A stretch of DNA of 20,846 nt from Betaproteobacteria bacterium. GTDB taxonomy: Bacteria > Pseudomonadota > Gammaproteobacteria > Burkholderiales > Casimicrobiaceae. Below the pieces are notes generated by a model. That model was given only the letters and a program-made list of their open reading frames with translations, was not told the origin of the DNA and searched no databases. Positions 1 through 7,010 of this stretch are shown one piece after another. Each line of letters starts with the position of its first letter. Position 1 is the stretch's first letter. The stretch is taken from the NCBI GenBank assembly GCA_005889025.1, contig VBCZ01000072.1:1718-22563 (forward strand), written 5' to 3'. Made by a program: the position numbers and the translations under genes.

Positions 1-185
1 GTCACGATTCTTGCCTTGGCGCCGACAAGCAAGGTCGCCGCGCGCTTGCCCCACGACGGCTGAACACAAAAAAAACCGATCTGCAAGGAGCGGACAAGTT
101 CGGCGCCTGCGCGAATGTCGACCTCGGTCGCTTCCGGTTTGAGCACCGAATGATCGATGATTCGAGCAAGCTCGACCCGTGTCAT
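1..185 (-). CDS. deoC: Deoxyribose-phosphate aldolase (DeoC family), N-terminal part only
   Basis: The reverse strand reads from an ATG at 185 off the left edge of the window, giving 61 residues. The stretch ARIIDHSVLKPEAT near the N-terminus matches the conserved DeoC opening (IDHT-LLKP-AT), and a later FCVQPSWGKRAA segment matches the family's CV-P--V--A strand. Catalytic lysines lie further on, outside the window. DeoC cleaves 2-deoxyribose-5-phosphate into glyceraldehyde-3-phosphate and acetaldehyde in the cytoplasm. The start overlaps the stop of the preceding gene in an ATGA arrangement, so translation is probably coupled and the gene is the fifth in the ABC-transporter operon. Family assignment is good; exact substrate is not proven because most of the protein is missing. 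Confidence 0.75.
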   Translation of the reverse strand, partial: MTRVELARIIDHSVLKPEATEVDIRAGAELVRSLQIGFFCVQPSWGKRAATLLVGAKARIV

Positions 186-679
186 GGCGGTCTCGCTGCG
201 CGAGCGCGCGCTATACGATCGGTGAGATGCGCCTCGAGCGCCGCCTCGGTCGCGAATTCGGGCGTCGTGTCGGGAACACCGAGGTAGTACACAACGATAA
301 CGGGCACAGTCGACGTCGGTGAGTCTGGCGCGAAGCGAAGCTCGGTCCGCGGAAAATCGGCAAAGCTCGCGCGTGGAATTCGGACGTCGATCCGGCCGCT
401 AACGGGCGTTTCGCTCAAAAGCTTTCGCTCGCTCCGTGAAAAAGGGTTGCGTCCGATGACCTCCACGGTCTTGTATTTCGCCGGATCGGCGGCCACGCGC
501 AACACGACCAGCGTCGCCGACTCGCTCGCGCCACGCAGCACGCCCCACACAACGGCGATGCCGGCGCCGGCGTAGGCATCGCCTACACCGTGGATCTCGA
601 CCTCGGTGGGGATCGGCGCCGAAGAGGCTATGCTGCATGGGAGCCAAAGGCATGCCGACAGGGCCGCGATGTTTTTCAA
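182..679 (-). CDS. Small exported protein of unknown function (165 aa)
   Basis: I do not recognise this protein. Residues 1-21 form a typical Sec signal peptide: a basic start (MKN), a hydrophobic core, and a likely cleavage after the SSA near residue 21. The rest is a roughly 140-residue soluble domain rich in beta-type stretches (VVWGVLRG, TLVVLRVA, PVIVVYYLG) followed by an acidic/basic helix at the C-terminus, so it is probably periplasmic. The start is TTG, overlapping the TGA of the ATPase gene by 4 bp (TTGA); the end overlaps the deoC start (ATGA). This double coupling places it in the same operon as the ABC transporter and DeoC, which supports its being a real gene. It has no transmembrane segment beyond the signal and no recognisable catalytic motif. 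Confidence 0.65.
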   Translation of the reverse strand: MKNIAALSACLWLPCSIASSAPIPTEVEIHGVGDAYAGAGIAVVWGVLRGASESATLVVLRVAADPAKYKTVEVIGRNPFSRSERKLLSETPVSGRIDVRIPRASFADFPRTELRFAPDSPTSTVPVIVVYYLGVPDTTPEFATEAALEAHLTDRIARARAARPP

Positions 680-2062
680 GAAGCATGCCCCGGAAGCACC
701 GTGACCGCGTCATCGGCAAAGCGCAGACCGACGATTTCTCCGTCCGGGATGATCCCGCCGATCCCAGCGTTATAGCGCACCGCCTGCAACACTTCGTCGG
801 CGCAGCGGATCACGTATTCGGTCTTTTCTCCCAGGAAGGCGTGCGACAAGACGGTCGCCAGCAGCGCCTCGCTTCCACCGCGATCTCGAACGACCTCTAT
901 GGCCTCGGGACGGACGATCAGCCTGACCGCATCGCCGACCGCCGATCCCGCAGGGATGGACTGGGCGACGATCATGCTGCCCAGCGCGGCGATCCTTCCC
1001 GTTCCGTCGACGATATCCAGAATGCGCCCCGGCAAAAGGTTGACGCGCCCGACGAACTGCGCGACGAATTGGGACGCGGGACGGTGATACAGATCCTGCG
1101 CCGTTCCCTCCTGAACCACGCGGCCCTGATTCATGACCGCGATGCGGTCGGACACCGCCATCGCTTCTTCCTGGTCGTGGGTGACGTATACCGTAGTAAT
1201 GGCGAGACGGCTTTGCAGATCGCGGATTTCCTGGCGCATCTGCACGCGAAGCTTGGCATCGAGATTCGACAAGGGCTCGTCGAACAGCAGGACGCGTGGT
1301 CGGATGACGATCGCGCGCGCGAGAGCGGAACTGCGCGACGAATTGGGACGCGGGACGGTGATACAGATCCTGCGCCGTTCCCTCCTGAACCACGCGGCCC
1401 TGATTCATGACCGCGATGCGGTCGGACACCGCCATCGCTTCTTCCTGGTCGTGGGTGACGTATACCGTAGTAATGGCGAGACGGCTTTGCAGATCGCGGA
1501 TTTCCTGGCGCATCTGCACGCGAAGCTTGGCATCGAGATTCGACAAGGGCTCGTCGAACAGCAGGACGCGTGGTCGGATGACGATCGCGCGCGCGAGAGC
1601 GACGCGCTGCTGCTCACCTCCGGAAAGCTGGCCCGAGAACTGATGCTCGTAGCCGGCGAGGCCGACCAGTGCGAGTACTTCGCCGACGCGCTCCTCGATC
1701 GCCTCTCCGGCGAGACCGCGCACGCGCAGACCGTAGGCGACGTTCTCGAATACAGGGAGGTGCGGGAAAAGCGCGTAATTCTGGAATACGAATCCGATGT
1801 TGCGCTGGTTTGCCGGCATATCGGTGATGTCCTGGCCGTCGAAGCGGATGCGTCCGGCGTCGGGAGTTTCGAAGCCTGCGATCATTCGCAGCGTCGTCGT
1901 CTTGCCGCAGCCGGAAGGTCCGAGCAGGGTGAGGAATTCGCCGGGCCGGACTTCCAGGCTGATGTCGCGCGCGGCATAAATTTCGCCCTTGACGCGATGC
2001 GCGAAGCGCTTCGAGACGCCGTCGACGTGAACTCGTATGGCCGAGGGATTCACACTGGTCAT
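676..2062 (-). pseudogene. ABC transporter ATPase (FbpC/PotA-like), frameshifted by an internal 274-bp duplication
   Basis: From ATG 2062 (ATGA overlap with the permease stop) the frame encodes a complete nucleotide-binding domain: Walker A GPSGCGKT at residues 48-55, Q-loop Q94, signature LSGGEQQ 146-152, Walker B LLFDEP 167-172, D-loop SNLD 174-177 and switch H204. Residue 245 ends exactly at nucleotide 1328, where a perfect copy of the previous 274 bp begins. Because 274 is 3x91+1, the next copy is read in the wrong frame and the product ends at a stop at 770, after about 185 unrelated residues (430 aa in all). Removing one copy restores a 370-residue protein ending at 676, with a C-terminal TOBE-type regulatory domain (VGRVNLLPG, then LIVRPEAIEV). 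The catalytic domain is therefore intact while the regulatory domain is lost, unless the duplication is an assembly error. It would energise the adjoining permease. Confidence 0.85.
1054..1601. repeat. Perfect 274-bp direct tandem duplication (1054-1327 and 1328-1601)
   Basis: The two units abut with no spacer and I found no mismatch between them on base-by-base reading. Flanking bases diverge at once on both sides (1053 is c against 1327 g; 1328 is g against 1602 a), so the unit length is exact and there is no microhomology at the join. The unit covers the ATPase codons from just before Walker B through the D-loop and switch histidine to the end of the nucleotide-binding domain. Identity at synonymous sites means the event is very recent or is an assembly product. 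Confidence 0.97.
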
Positions 2063-3795
2063 CCGCCCAGCAGGCTCGTCATCGGAACCGCGCCCACCGC
2101 GCGGAAGCGGCGCAAGGCGAGGCCGATAAGCGCGATCACGACGAATACGATCACGACGACCAGCACCGAGAATGCCGCGGCGGGTCCCAGCGACAGCTCG
2201 GTGATGTTCTCGAGAATCTTGACGGTGATGAGCGTCCAGCTGATCGAAACCAGGAATATGGTGGCGCTGATCGCGGTCATCGAGCGGATGAAAACGACGC
2301 CGAGGCCCGCGAAAAACGCAGGCAGGATCAAAGGCAGCGTCACGCGACGAAATGTCGTGGCGCTGCCGGCGCCGAGACCCTGCGATGCCTCTTCCAGGCT
2401 TTTGTCGATTTGCTGCAGCAACGCCACGGTGGCGCGGATGCCTGTGGGCCCGTAGCGAAAGATGTAGCAGGCGATGATGATGAGCGCGGTTCCGGTGAGC
2501 ACCAGCGGCGGCTCGTTGAACGCGATCAGGTAGGCGATGCCTACGATGGTTCCGGGCAGGGCATAGTCGATCATCGACACCGCTTCCATGCTGCGTCCGC
2601 CCGGGATGCGCTTTCGCGTGACGAGGTACCCCAGCACAACGCCGTAGAGGCCACCCAAGGGCATGGCGAATCCCGCGATGATCAGCGTGTCGCGTATGGC
2701 CTTGAGTCCATCGGTAAAGATCGTGCGATAGTGCTGCAGCGTGGGTGCGTGGTTGGCGCCCAAGGCGACCACGAGCGACGCGTAAAGGAGCAGCGCGTAG
2801 AAATAAACGATGACCAGCGCGATCAGCGCGCACGCGGCCAGGAGCGTCGCACGCGCGCCGGGTGCAACGCTGTCGAACGGCGTTTGCCCCGCGCCTTTGC
2901 CCGTCACCGTGACATAGTAGCGGCGGCTCACCCAGTAGCGCTGGAGCAGAAAAACGATCAGCGCCGGAATGAGCAGCATGAACGACAGCGCGGCGCCGCC
3001 GCGCAGGTCGAACAACCCGGTGATTTGCAAAAACGCCTGCGTCGGGAGTACGGGGAAGCTGTTGCCGGCAAGAATCAGCGGGGTGGCGAAGTCGGCGAGC
3101 GATGCCGCAAACAGCAACAGGAATGCGTTGGCGAGTCCCGGAATGCATAGCGGCAGCGTCGTGGTATGGAACACCCGCCACCGCGAAGCGCCGAGAGACA
3201 GCGCCATCGCCTCGATGTTCGAATCGATCGCGGAGAGAACCGGCCGCAGTGTCAGATAGGCGATGGGGAAGTACGTCAGCGCTTCCGACAAGAGCGTGCT
3301 CGTGAACCCATAGACCGTGTAACCCTTGATCCCGAGCAGATCATAGGTGATGAGGCCTCGCGGACCGAACGAAAAGATCATTGCAATGGCGGTCGTGAAA
3401 GGCGGGGAGACCAGCGGCAGAAGCACCGCGGCGTCGATCGCCGTGAGCATCGGGCGCGGCAATCGGCAGCGCGAAGCGGCGAAGGCGAACAGGAAGCCCA
3501 GCGACGTTCCCGCAACACCCACGACCGACGCCAGCAGGAGGCTGTTCCAGAAGGCGCGAAGCTGGTGCCTGTCGGAAAGCACTTTCGCGATGGCGCCGGT
3601 CGTCAGCGCTCCATGATCGACGACGATCCGCGCCAGCAACATCGCCAGCGGATAGACGACAAAAATCGCCAGCAGCGCCCAGAGTGCGAGGGCGCTGAAC
3701 ATCACCGCGGGGTCTCTGGAAATGGGGTCAGGTTCGAATTTCATCGGACAGCCAGCTGCTCGTACCTGATCGCCCGAAATCGAACCTGACCCCAT
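2059..3795 (-). CDS. ABC transporter permease, two fused inner-membrane domains (FbpB/AfuB type)
   Basis: A 578-residue integral membrane protein with about twelve hydrophobic segments and two binding-protein-dependent transport domains. Each half has an EAA cytoplasmic loop that docks the ATPase: residues 195-220 (EAMALSLGASRWRVF...P...PG) and 469-494 (EASQGLGAGSATTFRRV...LP). This two-in-one permease is typical of ferric-iron, sugar-phosphate and phosphonate importers. The start is uncertain. ATG 3795 lies 3 nt after the stop of the binding-protein gene and would allow coupling, but the first 26 or so residues are then encoded by an inverted repeat; alternatives are ATG 3744, GTG 3705 and ATG 3702, and the first membrane segment begins just after 3702. 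The 3' end overlaps the ATPase start by 4 bp. Confidence 0.9.
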   Translation of the reverse strand: MGSGSISGDQVRAAGCPMKFEPDPISRDPAVMFSALALWALLAIFVVYPLAMLLARIVVDHGALTTGAIAKVLSDRHQLRAFWNSLLLASVVGVAGTSLGFLFAFAASRCRLPRPMLTAIDAAVLLPLVSPPFTTAIAMIFSFGPRGLITYDLLGIKGYTVYGFTSTLLSEALTYFPIAYLTLRPVLSAIDSNIEAMALSLGASRWRVFHTTTLPLCIPGLANAFLLLFAASLADFATPLILAGNSFPVLPTQAFLQITGLFDLRGGAALSFMLLIPALIVFLLQRYWVSRRYYVTVTGKGAGQTPFDSVAPGARATLLAACALIALVIVYFYALLLYASLVVALGANHAPTLQHYRTIFTDGLKAIRDTLIIAGFAMPLGGLYGVVLGYLVTRKRIPGGRSMEAVSMIDYALPGTIVGIAYLIAFNEPPLVLTGTALIIIACYIFRYGPTGIRATVALLQQIDKSLEEASQGLGAGSATTFRRVTLPLILPAFFAGLGVVFIRSMTAISATIFLVSISWTLITVKILENITELSLGPAAAFSVLVVVIVFVVIALIGLALRRFRAVGAVPMTSLLGG

Positions 3796-3798
3796 TTC
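3719..3798. repeat. 19-bp perfect inverted repeat (REP/MITE-like) between binding-protein and permease genes
   Basis: The arms are GAAATGGGGTCAGGTTCGA at 3719-3737 and its exact reverse complement at 3780-3798, separated by 42 bp. The right arm abuts the TAA stop of the binding-protein gene (3799-3801), and the left arm lies inside the 5' end of the permease reading frame. The TGGGGTCAGGTTCGA sequence resembles dispersed palindromic elements I recall from Betaproteobacteria, sometimes beside REP-associated Y1 transposases; no transposase is present here. In RNA the arms would form a stable hairpin between the first two cistrons. Confidence 0.85.
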
Positions 3799-4821
3799 TT
3801 AAGGATTCAGCACTTCCGCGACCCAGCGCTCGACGATCCGCTTGCGATTCGCGCCCGCATAATCGGCATCGATGGGAAAGAGCTTCGCGTCCTTCAACAC
3901 CAGGGCGAGGCTCGGTTCAAGCGCGACGTCGGGGTGCGCAGGGACGAAATTGATCTTGTATTTGGCGAACTGCGATTGCATGGCGGGCGAGGTCGCCCAA
4001 TCGATGAGCTTCTTGGCGGGCACGGGATTTTTCGCCCCTTTGATAAGCGCGATGCCTTCCGCCGCAGTGCCAATGCCTTCCTTGGGAAAGCTGATCGTCA
4101 CGTCATAGCCCTTGGCCTTGGTGTCCAGCGCGTCGACGATAAAGAAGATACCCGCGCCCGCCTGGCCAAGGCCCACGGGCAGCGTCCCGCCGCCGCCGCT
4201 CTTGGTATAAAGCTGCACGTTGGGACGAAGTTTTTTCATGTAGTCGAACGCCTTGTTCTCGTCTCTGCCGTTGACTTCCAGCACCGAGAAAATGCGCGTT
4301 ACCGCGGTGCCGGACGTGCGCGCATCCGCCATTTGCAGCATGTTCTTGTATTGCGGAGCCAGCAGGTCGTTCCACGAGGCGGGCGGCTTCAGCCCGTTTT
4401 CCTTGAGGAATTTTTCGTTGGACATGAACACCAGCGGGTCATCGGCAATGGCGACCCACTGCCCGTCGCTGTGGCGGAAGCGAGCGGGAAGCCGGCCGAA
4501 CGACGGCGGCTTGTACGACTCGAACACGCCTTCGCTGATTCCCGCCGCGAAGGTCTCCACGGGACCGCCGAACAACACGTCGACCTGCGGATTGTTCTTT
4601 TCGGCGATGACTCGGGCGAGCGCTTCGCCGGAAGAAAAGCGCACAAAATTAACCTTGATGCCGCTCGCCTTTTCGAACTCGTCGAACATCGGCCGCGCCC
4701 AGTTCTCCGGCCAGATTGAATAGACGTTCACGGTGTCGGCTGCGAACGCAGGCATCGCGACGAATAGAGCGCCCGCGGCCACGCGCAGGGCGACGCGCAG
4801 CCAATGACGAATGACGATCAT
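3799..4821 (-). CDS. Periplasmic solute-binding protein of an ABC importer (FbpA/AfuA-like family)
   Basis: A 340-residue protein with a Sec signal peptide (basic MIVIRHWLR, hydrophobic core, cleavage AFA|AD near residue 27). The mature part opens with VNVYSIWPENWARPMFDEFEKASGI, cut here as VNVYSIWPEN and FDEFEKASGI, the usual start of the type 2 periplasmic binding fold in iron, sugar-phosphate and polyamine binders. No adjacent Tyr-Tyr pair is seen where FbpA holds ferric iron, so classical iron binding is doubtful; the coupled deoC makes a phosphorylated sugar a reasonable guess. The start is supported by a GGAGG Shine-Dalgarno 5 nt upstream. It is the first gene of the operon and is followed by an inverted repeat, which may raise its expression above that of the membrane parts. 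Confidence 0.85.
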   Translation of the reverse strand: MIVIRHWLRVALRVAAGALFVAMPAFAADTVNVYSIWPENWARPMFDEFEKASGIKVNFVRFSSGEALARVIAEKNNPQVDVLFGGPVETFAAGISEGVFESYKPPSFGRLPARFRHSDGQWVAIADDPLVFMSNEKFLKENGLKPPASWNDLLAPQYKNMLQMADARTSGTAVTRIFSVLEVNGRDENKAFDYMKKLRPNVQLYTKSGGGGTLPVGLGQAGAGIFFIVDALDTKAKGYDVTISFPKEGIGTAAEGIALIKGAKNPVPAKKLIDWATSPAMQSQFAKYKINFVPAHPDVALEPSLALVLKDAKLFPIDADYAGANRKRIVERWVAEVLNP

Positions 4822-4936
4822 GAATTCCTCCGTTTGGTTTTAGACGCGATCCGATCCCGACCGGCCGGCGCGGTGTTGATATCATGGGGACGGTACTCGA
4901 AGCGCTCGCGCTTCGTCAAATCACGCGTAGGCGCGA
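4822..4936 (-). promoter_or_regulatory. Leader of the ABC operon with a 7-bp palindrome and weak promoter match
   Basis: This 115-bp gap separates the cyclase gene from the binding-protein gene, both on the minus strand. It contains a perfect hairpin, CGAAGCG-CTCG-CGCTTCG, at 4898-4915. Reading the minus strand, a TTGACG at 4919-4914 could be a -35 element overlapping this palindrome, but the sequence 17-18 bp further on is a poor -10. The palindrome could be an operator or a weak terminator for the cyclase transcript; it has no following T-run. Confidence 0.25.
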
Positions 4937-6217
4937 CTAGCTTGCCGCGTACAGCCGCCACTCGCCCGGAACGCCCTTCAGGATGCGCGCGCCGCGGTCG
5001 GCGAAGGCGATGCCGGCGCCCGTGACGAGATCCTTTACGGTACTGGAAACCAGCGTTTCGTTGACGTCAGCCATGGCGGCCACGCGAGCGCCGATATTCA
5101 CCGCGATGCCGCCGATCTCCCCGGCGCGGTCCTCGACTTCGCCGGTGTGCAGCCCTGCGCGCGTGGCTAGCCCGAGCTCGCGCGCGCCATCGCGAATACC
5201 GAACGCGCACCGTATCGCACGACCAGGCCCGTCGAAGGTCGCGATGAACCCGTCGCCGGTGGTGTTTACCTCGTGCCCGCGAAAGCGCGAAAGCTCCCTG
5301 CGTACCATGTGGTGATGCCGGTCAAGAAGCGAGGTGAACGCGCGATCGCCGATGCGCGCGGCGAGCTCGGTCGATCCGACGATGTCGGTGACCAGTACGG
5401 TGGCGAGCACGCGATCCGCGTCGTGTGTCGGCTTGCCAACCCACGGCAGATGATCGTTGCCCGGCAGCTCGACCAGGCGCGCATCAGGGATGTGCTTTGC
5501 AAGATAGCGGCCATTCTCGATGCTGACGTCGAGATCGCCGAGGCGATGCACAACCAGTGTCGGTACTCGAATCGCAGGAAGCACGGCACGGTAGTCCAAT
5601 CGCGTATTCATGCGCAATAACGTCACCGCAGCGCCCGGGCTCGCGGCGCGCCGCATATACGTTGCCAGCCGTTCCTTGAATGCCTCGTCGTTAACCATCG
5701 TCGGAACGTAATGCGCGACATCCATCATTCCGCCCCATTCGCGCTCGACGACTTCGTATTCGCGCTCGCGCTGCTCCGGCGTCGGAGCCCAGGGATAGTC
5801 CGGACTCCAGATGCGCTTGGCGAAGCTGCCACAAAGCACGAGCGCGGTCGTTCTCTGCGGATAGGTGGCCGCGAAGAGCGCGGCCAATCCTCCGCCCTCG
5901 GAGACGCCGAAGAACGCCGCGCGCTCCGACCCTGCCGCGTCCATGACGGCGCGGATATCGTCCATGCGCTCTTCATGGCTCGGAAGCTGATCGTCCGGAA
6001 CGCGGTCGGACAAACCGGTCCCGCGCTTGTCGAACACGATGAGGCGCGAGAACGATGCCAGTCTTTCGAGAAAACTTGCGAGGGTAGGCTCTTCCCACGC
6101 AAGCTCCACATGCGATACCCAGCCGGGGACGTACACGAGATCGAAGGGGCCTTCGCCGACGACCTGATACGCGATGTGCACGTTGCCGCTGCGGGTGAAG
6201 CGGGTCCGGGGCTGCAT
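4937..6217 (-). CDS. Alpha/beta-hydrolase fused to a class III adenylate/guanylate cyclase domain
   Basis: A 426-residue cytoplasmic fusion. Residues 10-260 are an alpha/beta-hydrolase: oxyanion region YVPGW, nucleophile elbow GVSEGG with S106, acid D228 or D230 and H256 in GNDHLPW. Residues 271-426 are a class III cyclase catalytic domain: metal-binding D278 in VTDIVGST and D322 in TTGDGF, and transition-state N374 and R378 in VNIGARVAA. Such fusions are annotated as adenylate/guanylate cyclases and may couple ligand binding or hydrolysis to cyclic-nucleotide synthesis; that coupling is inference. Only 22 residues separate the hydrolase histidine from the first cyclase aspartate, shorter than I expect for the family, where a final hydrolase helix (DE-EEFLTG type) normally lies. 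The gene is monocistronic by position, divergent from the gene at 6535. Confidence 0.88.
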   Translation of the reverse strand: MQPRTRFTRSGNVHIAYQVVGEGPFDLVYVPGWVSHVELAWEEPTLASFLERLASFSRLIVFDKRGTGLSDRVPDDQLPSHEERMDDIRAVMDAAGSERAAFFGVSEGGGLAALFAATYPQRTTALVLCGSFAKRIWSPDYPWAPTPEQREREYEVVEREWGGMMDVAHYVPTMVNDEAFKERLATYMRRAASPGAAVTLLRMNTRLDYRAVLPAIRVPTLVVHRLGDLDVSIENGRYLAKHIPDARLVELPGNDHLPWVGKPTHDADRVLATVLVTDIVGSTELAARIGDRAFTSLLDRHHHMVRRELSRFRGHEVNTTGDGFIATFDGPGRAIRCAFGIRDGARELGLATRAGLHTGEVEDRAGEIGGIAVNIGARVAAMADVNETLVSSTVKDLVTGAGIAFADRGARILKGVPGEWRLYAAS

Positions 6218-6534
6218 GGAAAGAGTCTACCTCCAGGCGGCCACGATCGACCCAGCACGGCGCTAAAAGGCGGTCGACCTTTTGTAATTCCGGCCGGCTT
6301 TGGAGTGAGTTACATCCTTCGAGGCGAGGCGCTGGAGAAGGAAAGTTGGCCGTTTTCGGCGCCGCGATGCGACTTTAGGCGCACGCGCGACGGGGTCGGT
6401 CGCGTGGCATGAATAGTGCGTCGGCGAGGCTGCTGCTGAGGGTTGGACGGGAAGGATATGTAATTACGGGCGGGTGGTCCCCAGCAGTCACCGCCCGATA
6501 TCCGTCCGCGTCCACCAATCCAATGGAGCTTCAG
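6218..6534. other. Divergent intergenic region, 317 bp
   Basis: No supported gene. It must carry the promoters of the cyclase fusion (leftward) and of the Gly/Gln-rich gene (rightward). I see an AAAAGG...CCTTTT hairpin at 6265-6283 enclosing the 8-bp palindrome GGTCGACC broken by one base group, and an A/T-rich patch (ATATGTAATTA) near 6457-6467 that could supply a -10, but no convincing -35. A longer in-frame ATG at 6409 exists upstream of the preferred start at 6535, but it has no ribosome binding site and its extra residues lack the composition of the rest. Confidence 0.4.
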
Positions 6535-6843
6535 ATGGGAACCAATCAAGGCCAAGGCAACAAGGGCAATCAGCAAGGCGGTTCGAGCCAGGGCGGCCGC
6601 AGTCAAAGCGGCGGCAATCAATCCTCGTCGGATCAATCGCGGCAATCGAGCCAGAGCGGCGGCGGATCGGGAGGCCAGCGTCAACAGTCCGGAGAATCGC
6701 AACGAGGCGGTCAGCAGGGCGGCCAGGGCGGACAAATGGGGCAGAGCGGCCGAGACGAAAGCGAATCGGGCAGCTCGAAGTCGCGCGGAGGGTCCGGCGG
6801 TCAAGGCTCGGGGTCCAGCGGCCAGGGCAGCAAGAATCGATAA
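6535..6843 (+). CDS. Low-complexity Gly/Gln/Ser-rich disordered protein (102 aa)
   Basis: The product is built almost wholly of G, Q, S, R and N with short motifs such as NQGQGNKGNQQGG, GGQQGGQGGQMG and GGQGSGSSGQGSKNR. It has no hydrophobic core, Cys, Trp, Phe, Tyr, Val or Ile, so it should be intrinsically disordered; the late part adds acidic RDESESGSS. Start ATG 6535 is preferred because GGAG lies 6 nt upstream and because composition changes sharply there. The composition recalls desiccation/stress hydrophilins of the GsiB/KGG type and prion-like linkers, but I cannot assign it to a family. A 12-bp hairpin follows 12 nt after the stop. Function unknown; a stress or condensate role is speculative. 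Confidence 0.65.
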   Translation: MGTNQGQGNKGNQQGGSSQGGRSQSGGNQSSSDQSRQSSQSGGGSGGQRQQSGESQRGGQQGGQGGQMGQSGRDESESGSSKSRGGSGGQGSGSSGQGSKNR

Positions 6844-6855
6844 ACCCAGAAGGCT

Positions 6856-6893
6856 CTTTGCGTCAGCTGCGGGTCACCGGCGCTGATGCAAAG
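6856..6893 (+). terminator. Hairpin after the Gly/Gln-rich gene
   Basis: CTTTGCGTCAGC at 6856-6867 pairs with GCTGATGCAAAG at 6882-6893 (12 bp with one G-U pair, 14-nt loop). It starts 12 nt after the stop codon. There is no T-run after it, so it is either a Rho-type/processing hairpin or a weak terminator. Confidence 0.4.
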
Positions 6894-6937
6894 TAAGCTA
6901 CCGGCAGCACCCGCTCAACTATTCATAATAAAATGCG

Positions 6938-6965
6938 CCTGCCCTCGCCCTTATGCGAGGGCAGG
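6938..6965 (+). repeat. Perfect 11-bp hairpin ahead of the Host_attach gene
   Basis: CCTGCCCTCGC at 6938-6948 and GCGAGGGCAGG at 6955-6965 flank a 6-nt loop. It lies just inside the longest possible reading frame of the next gene (ATG 6933) but outside the preferred one (TTG 7011), so it most likely sits in the 5' leader. It could be a transcription pause/terminator for readthrough from the previous gene or a structure governing translation. Confidence 0.6.
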
Positions 6966-7010
6966 ACGCCGGAAGCATTTCAGCCATTGTCACGCGCTCT
7001 TTCAACCGCC

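Noticed and set aside
590..2455. Plus-strand open frames over the ATPase gene
   Set aside because: Antisense shadows. Their repeated segments merely mirror the 274-bp duplication.
770..3181. Single 803-residue minus-strand open frame
   Set aside because: Its first part is the permease gene read in the wrong frame (Arg-rich, no motif). Only the part from 2062 onward is real ATPase, and the tail after 1328 is out of frame because of the duplication.
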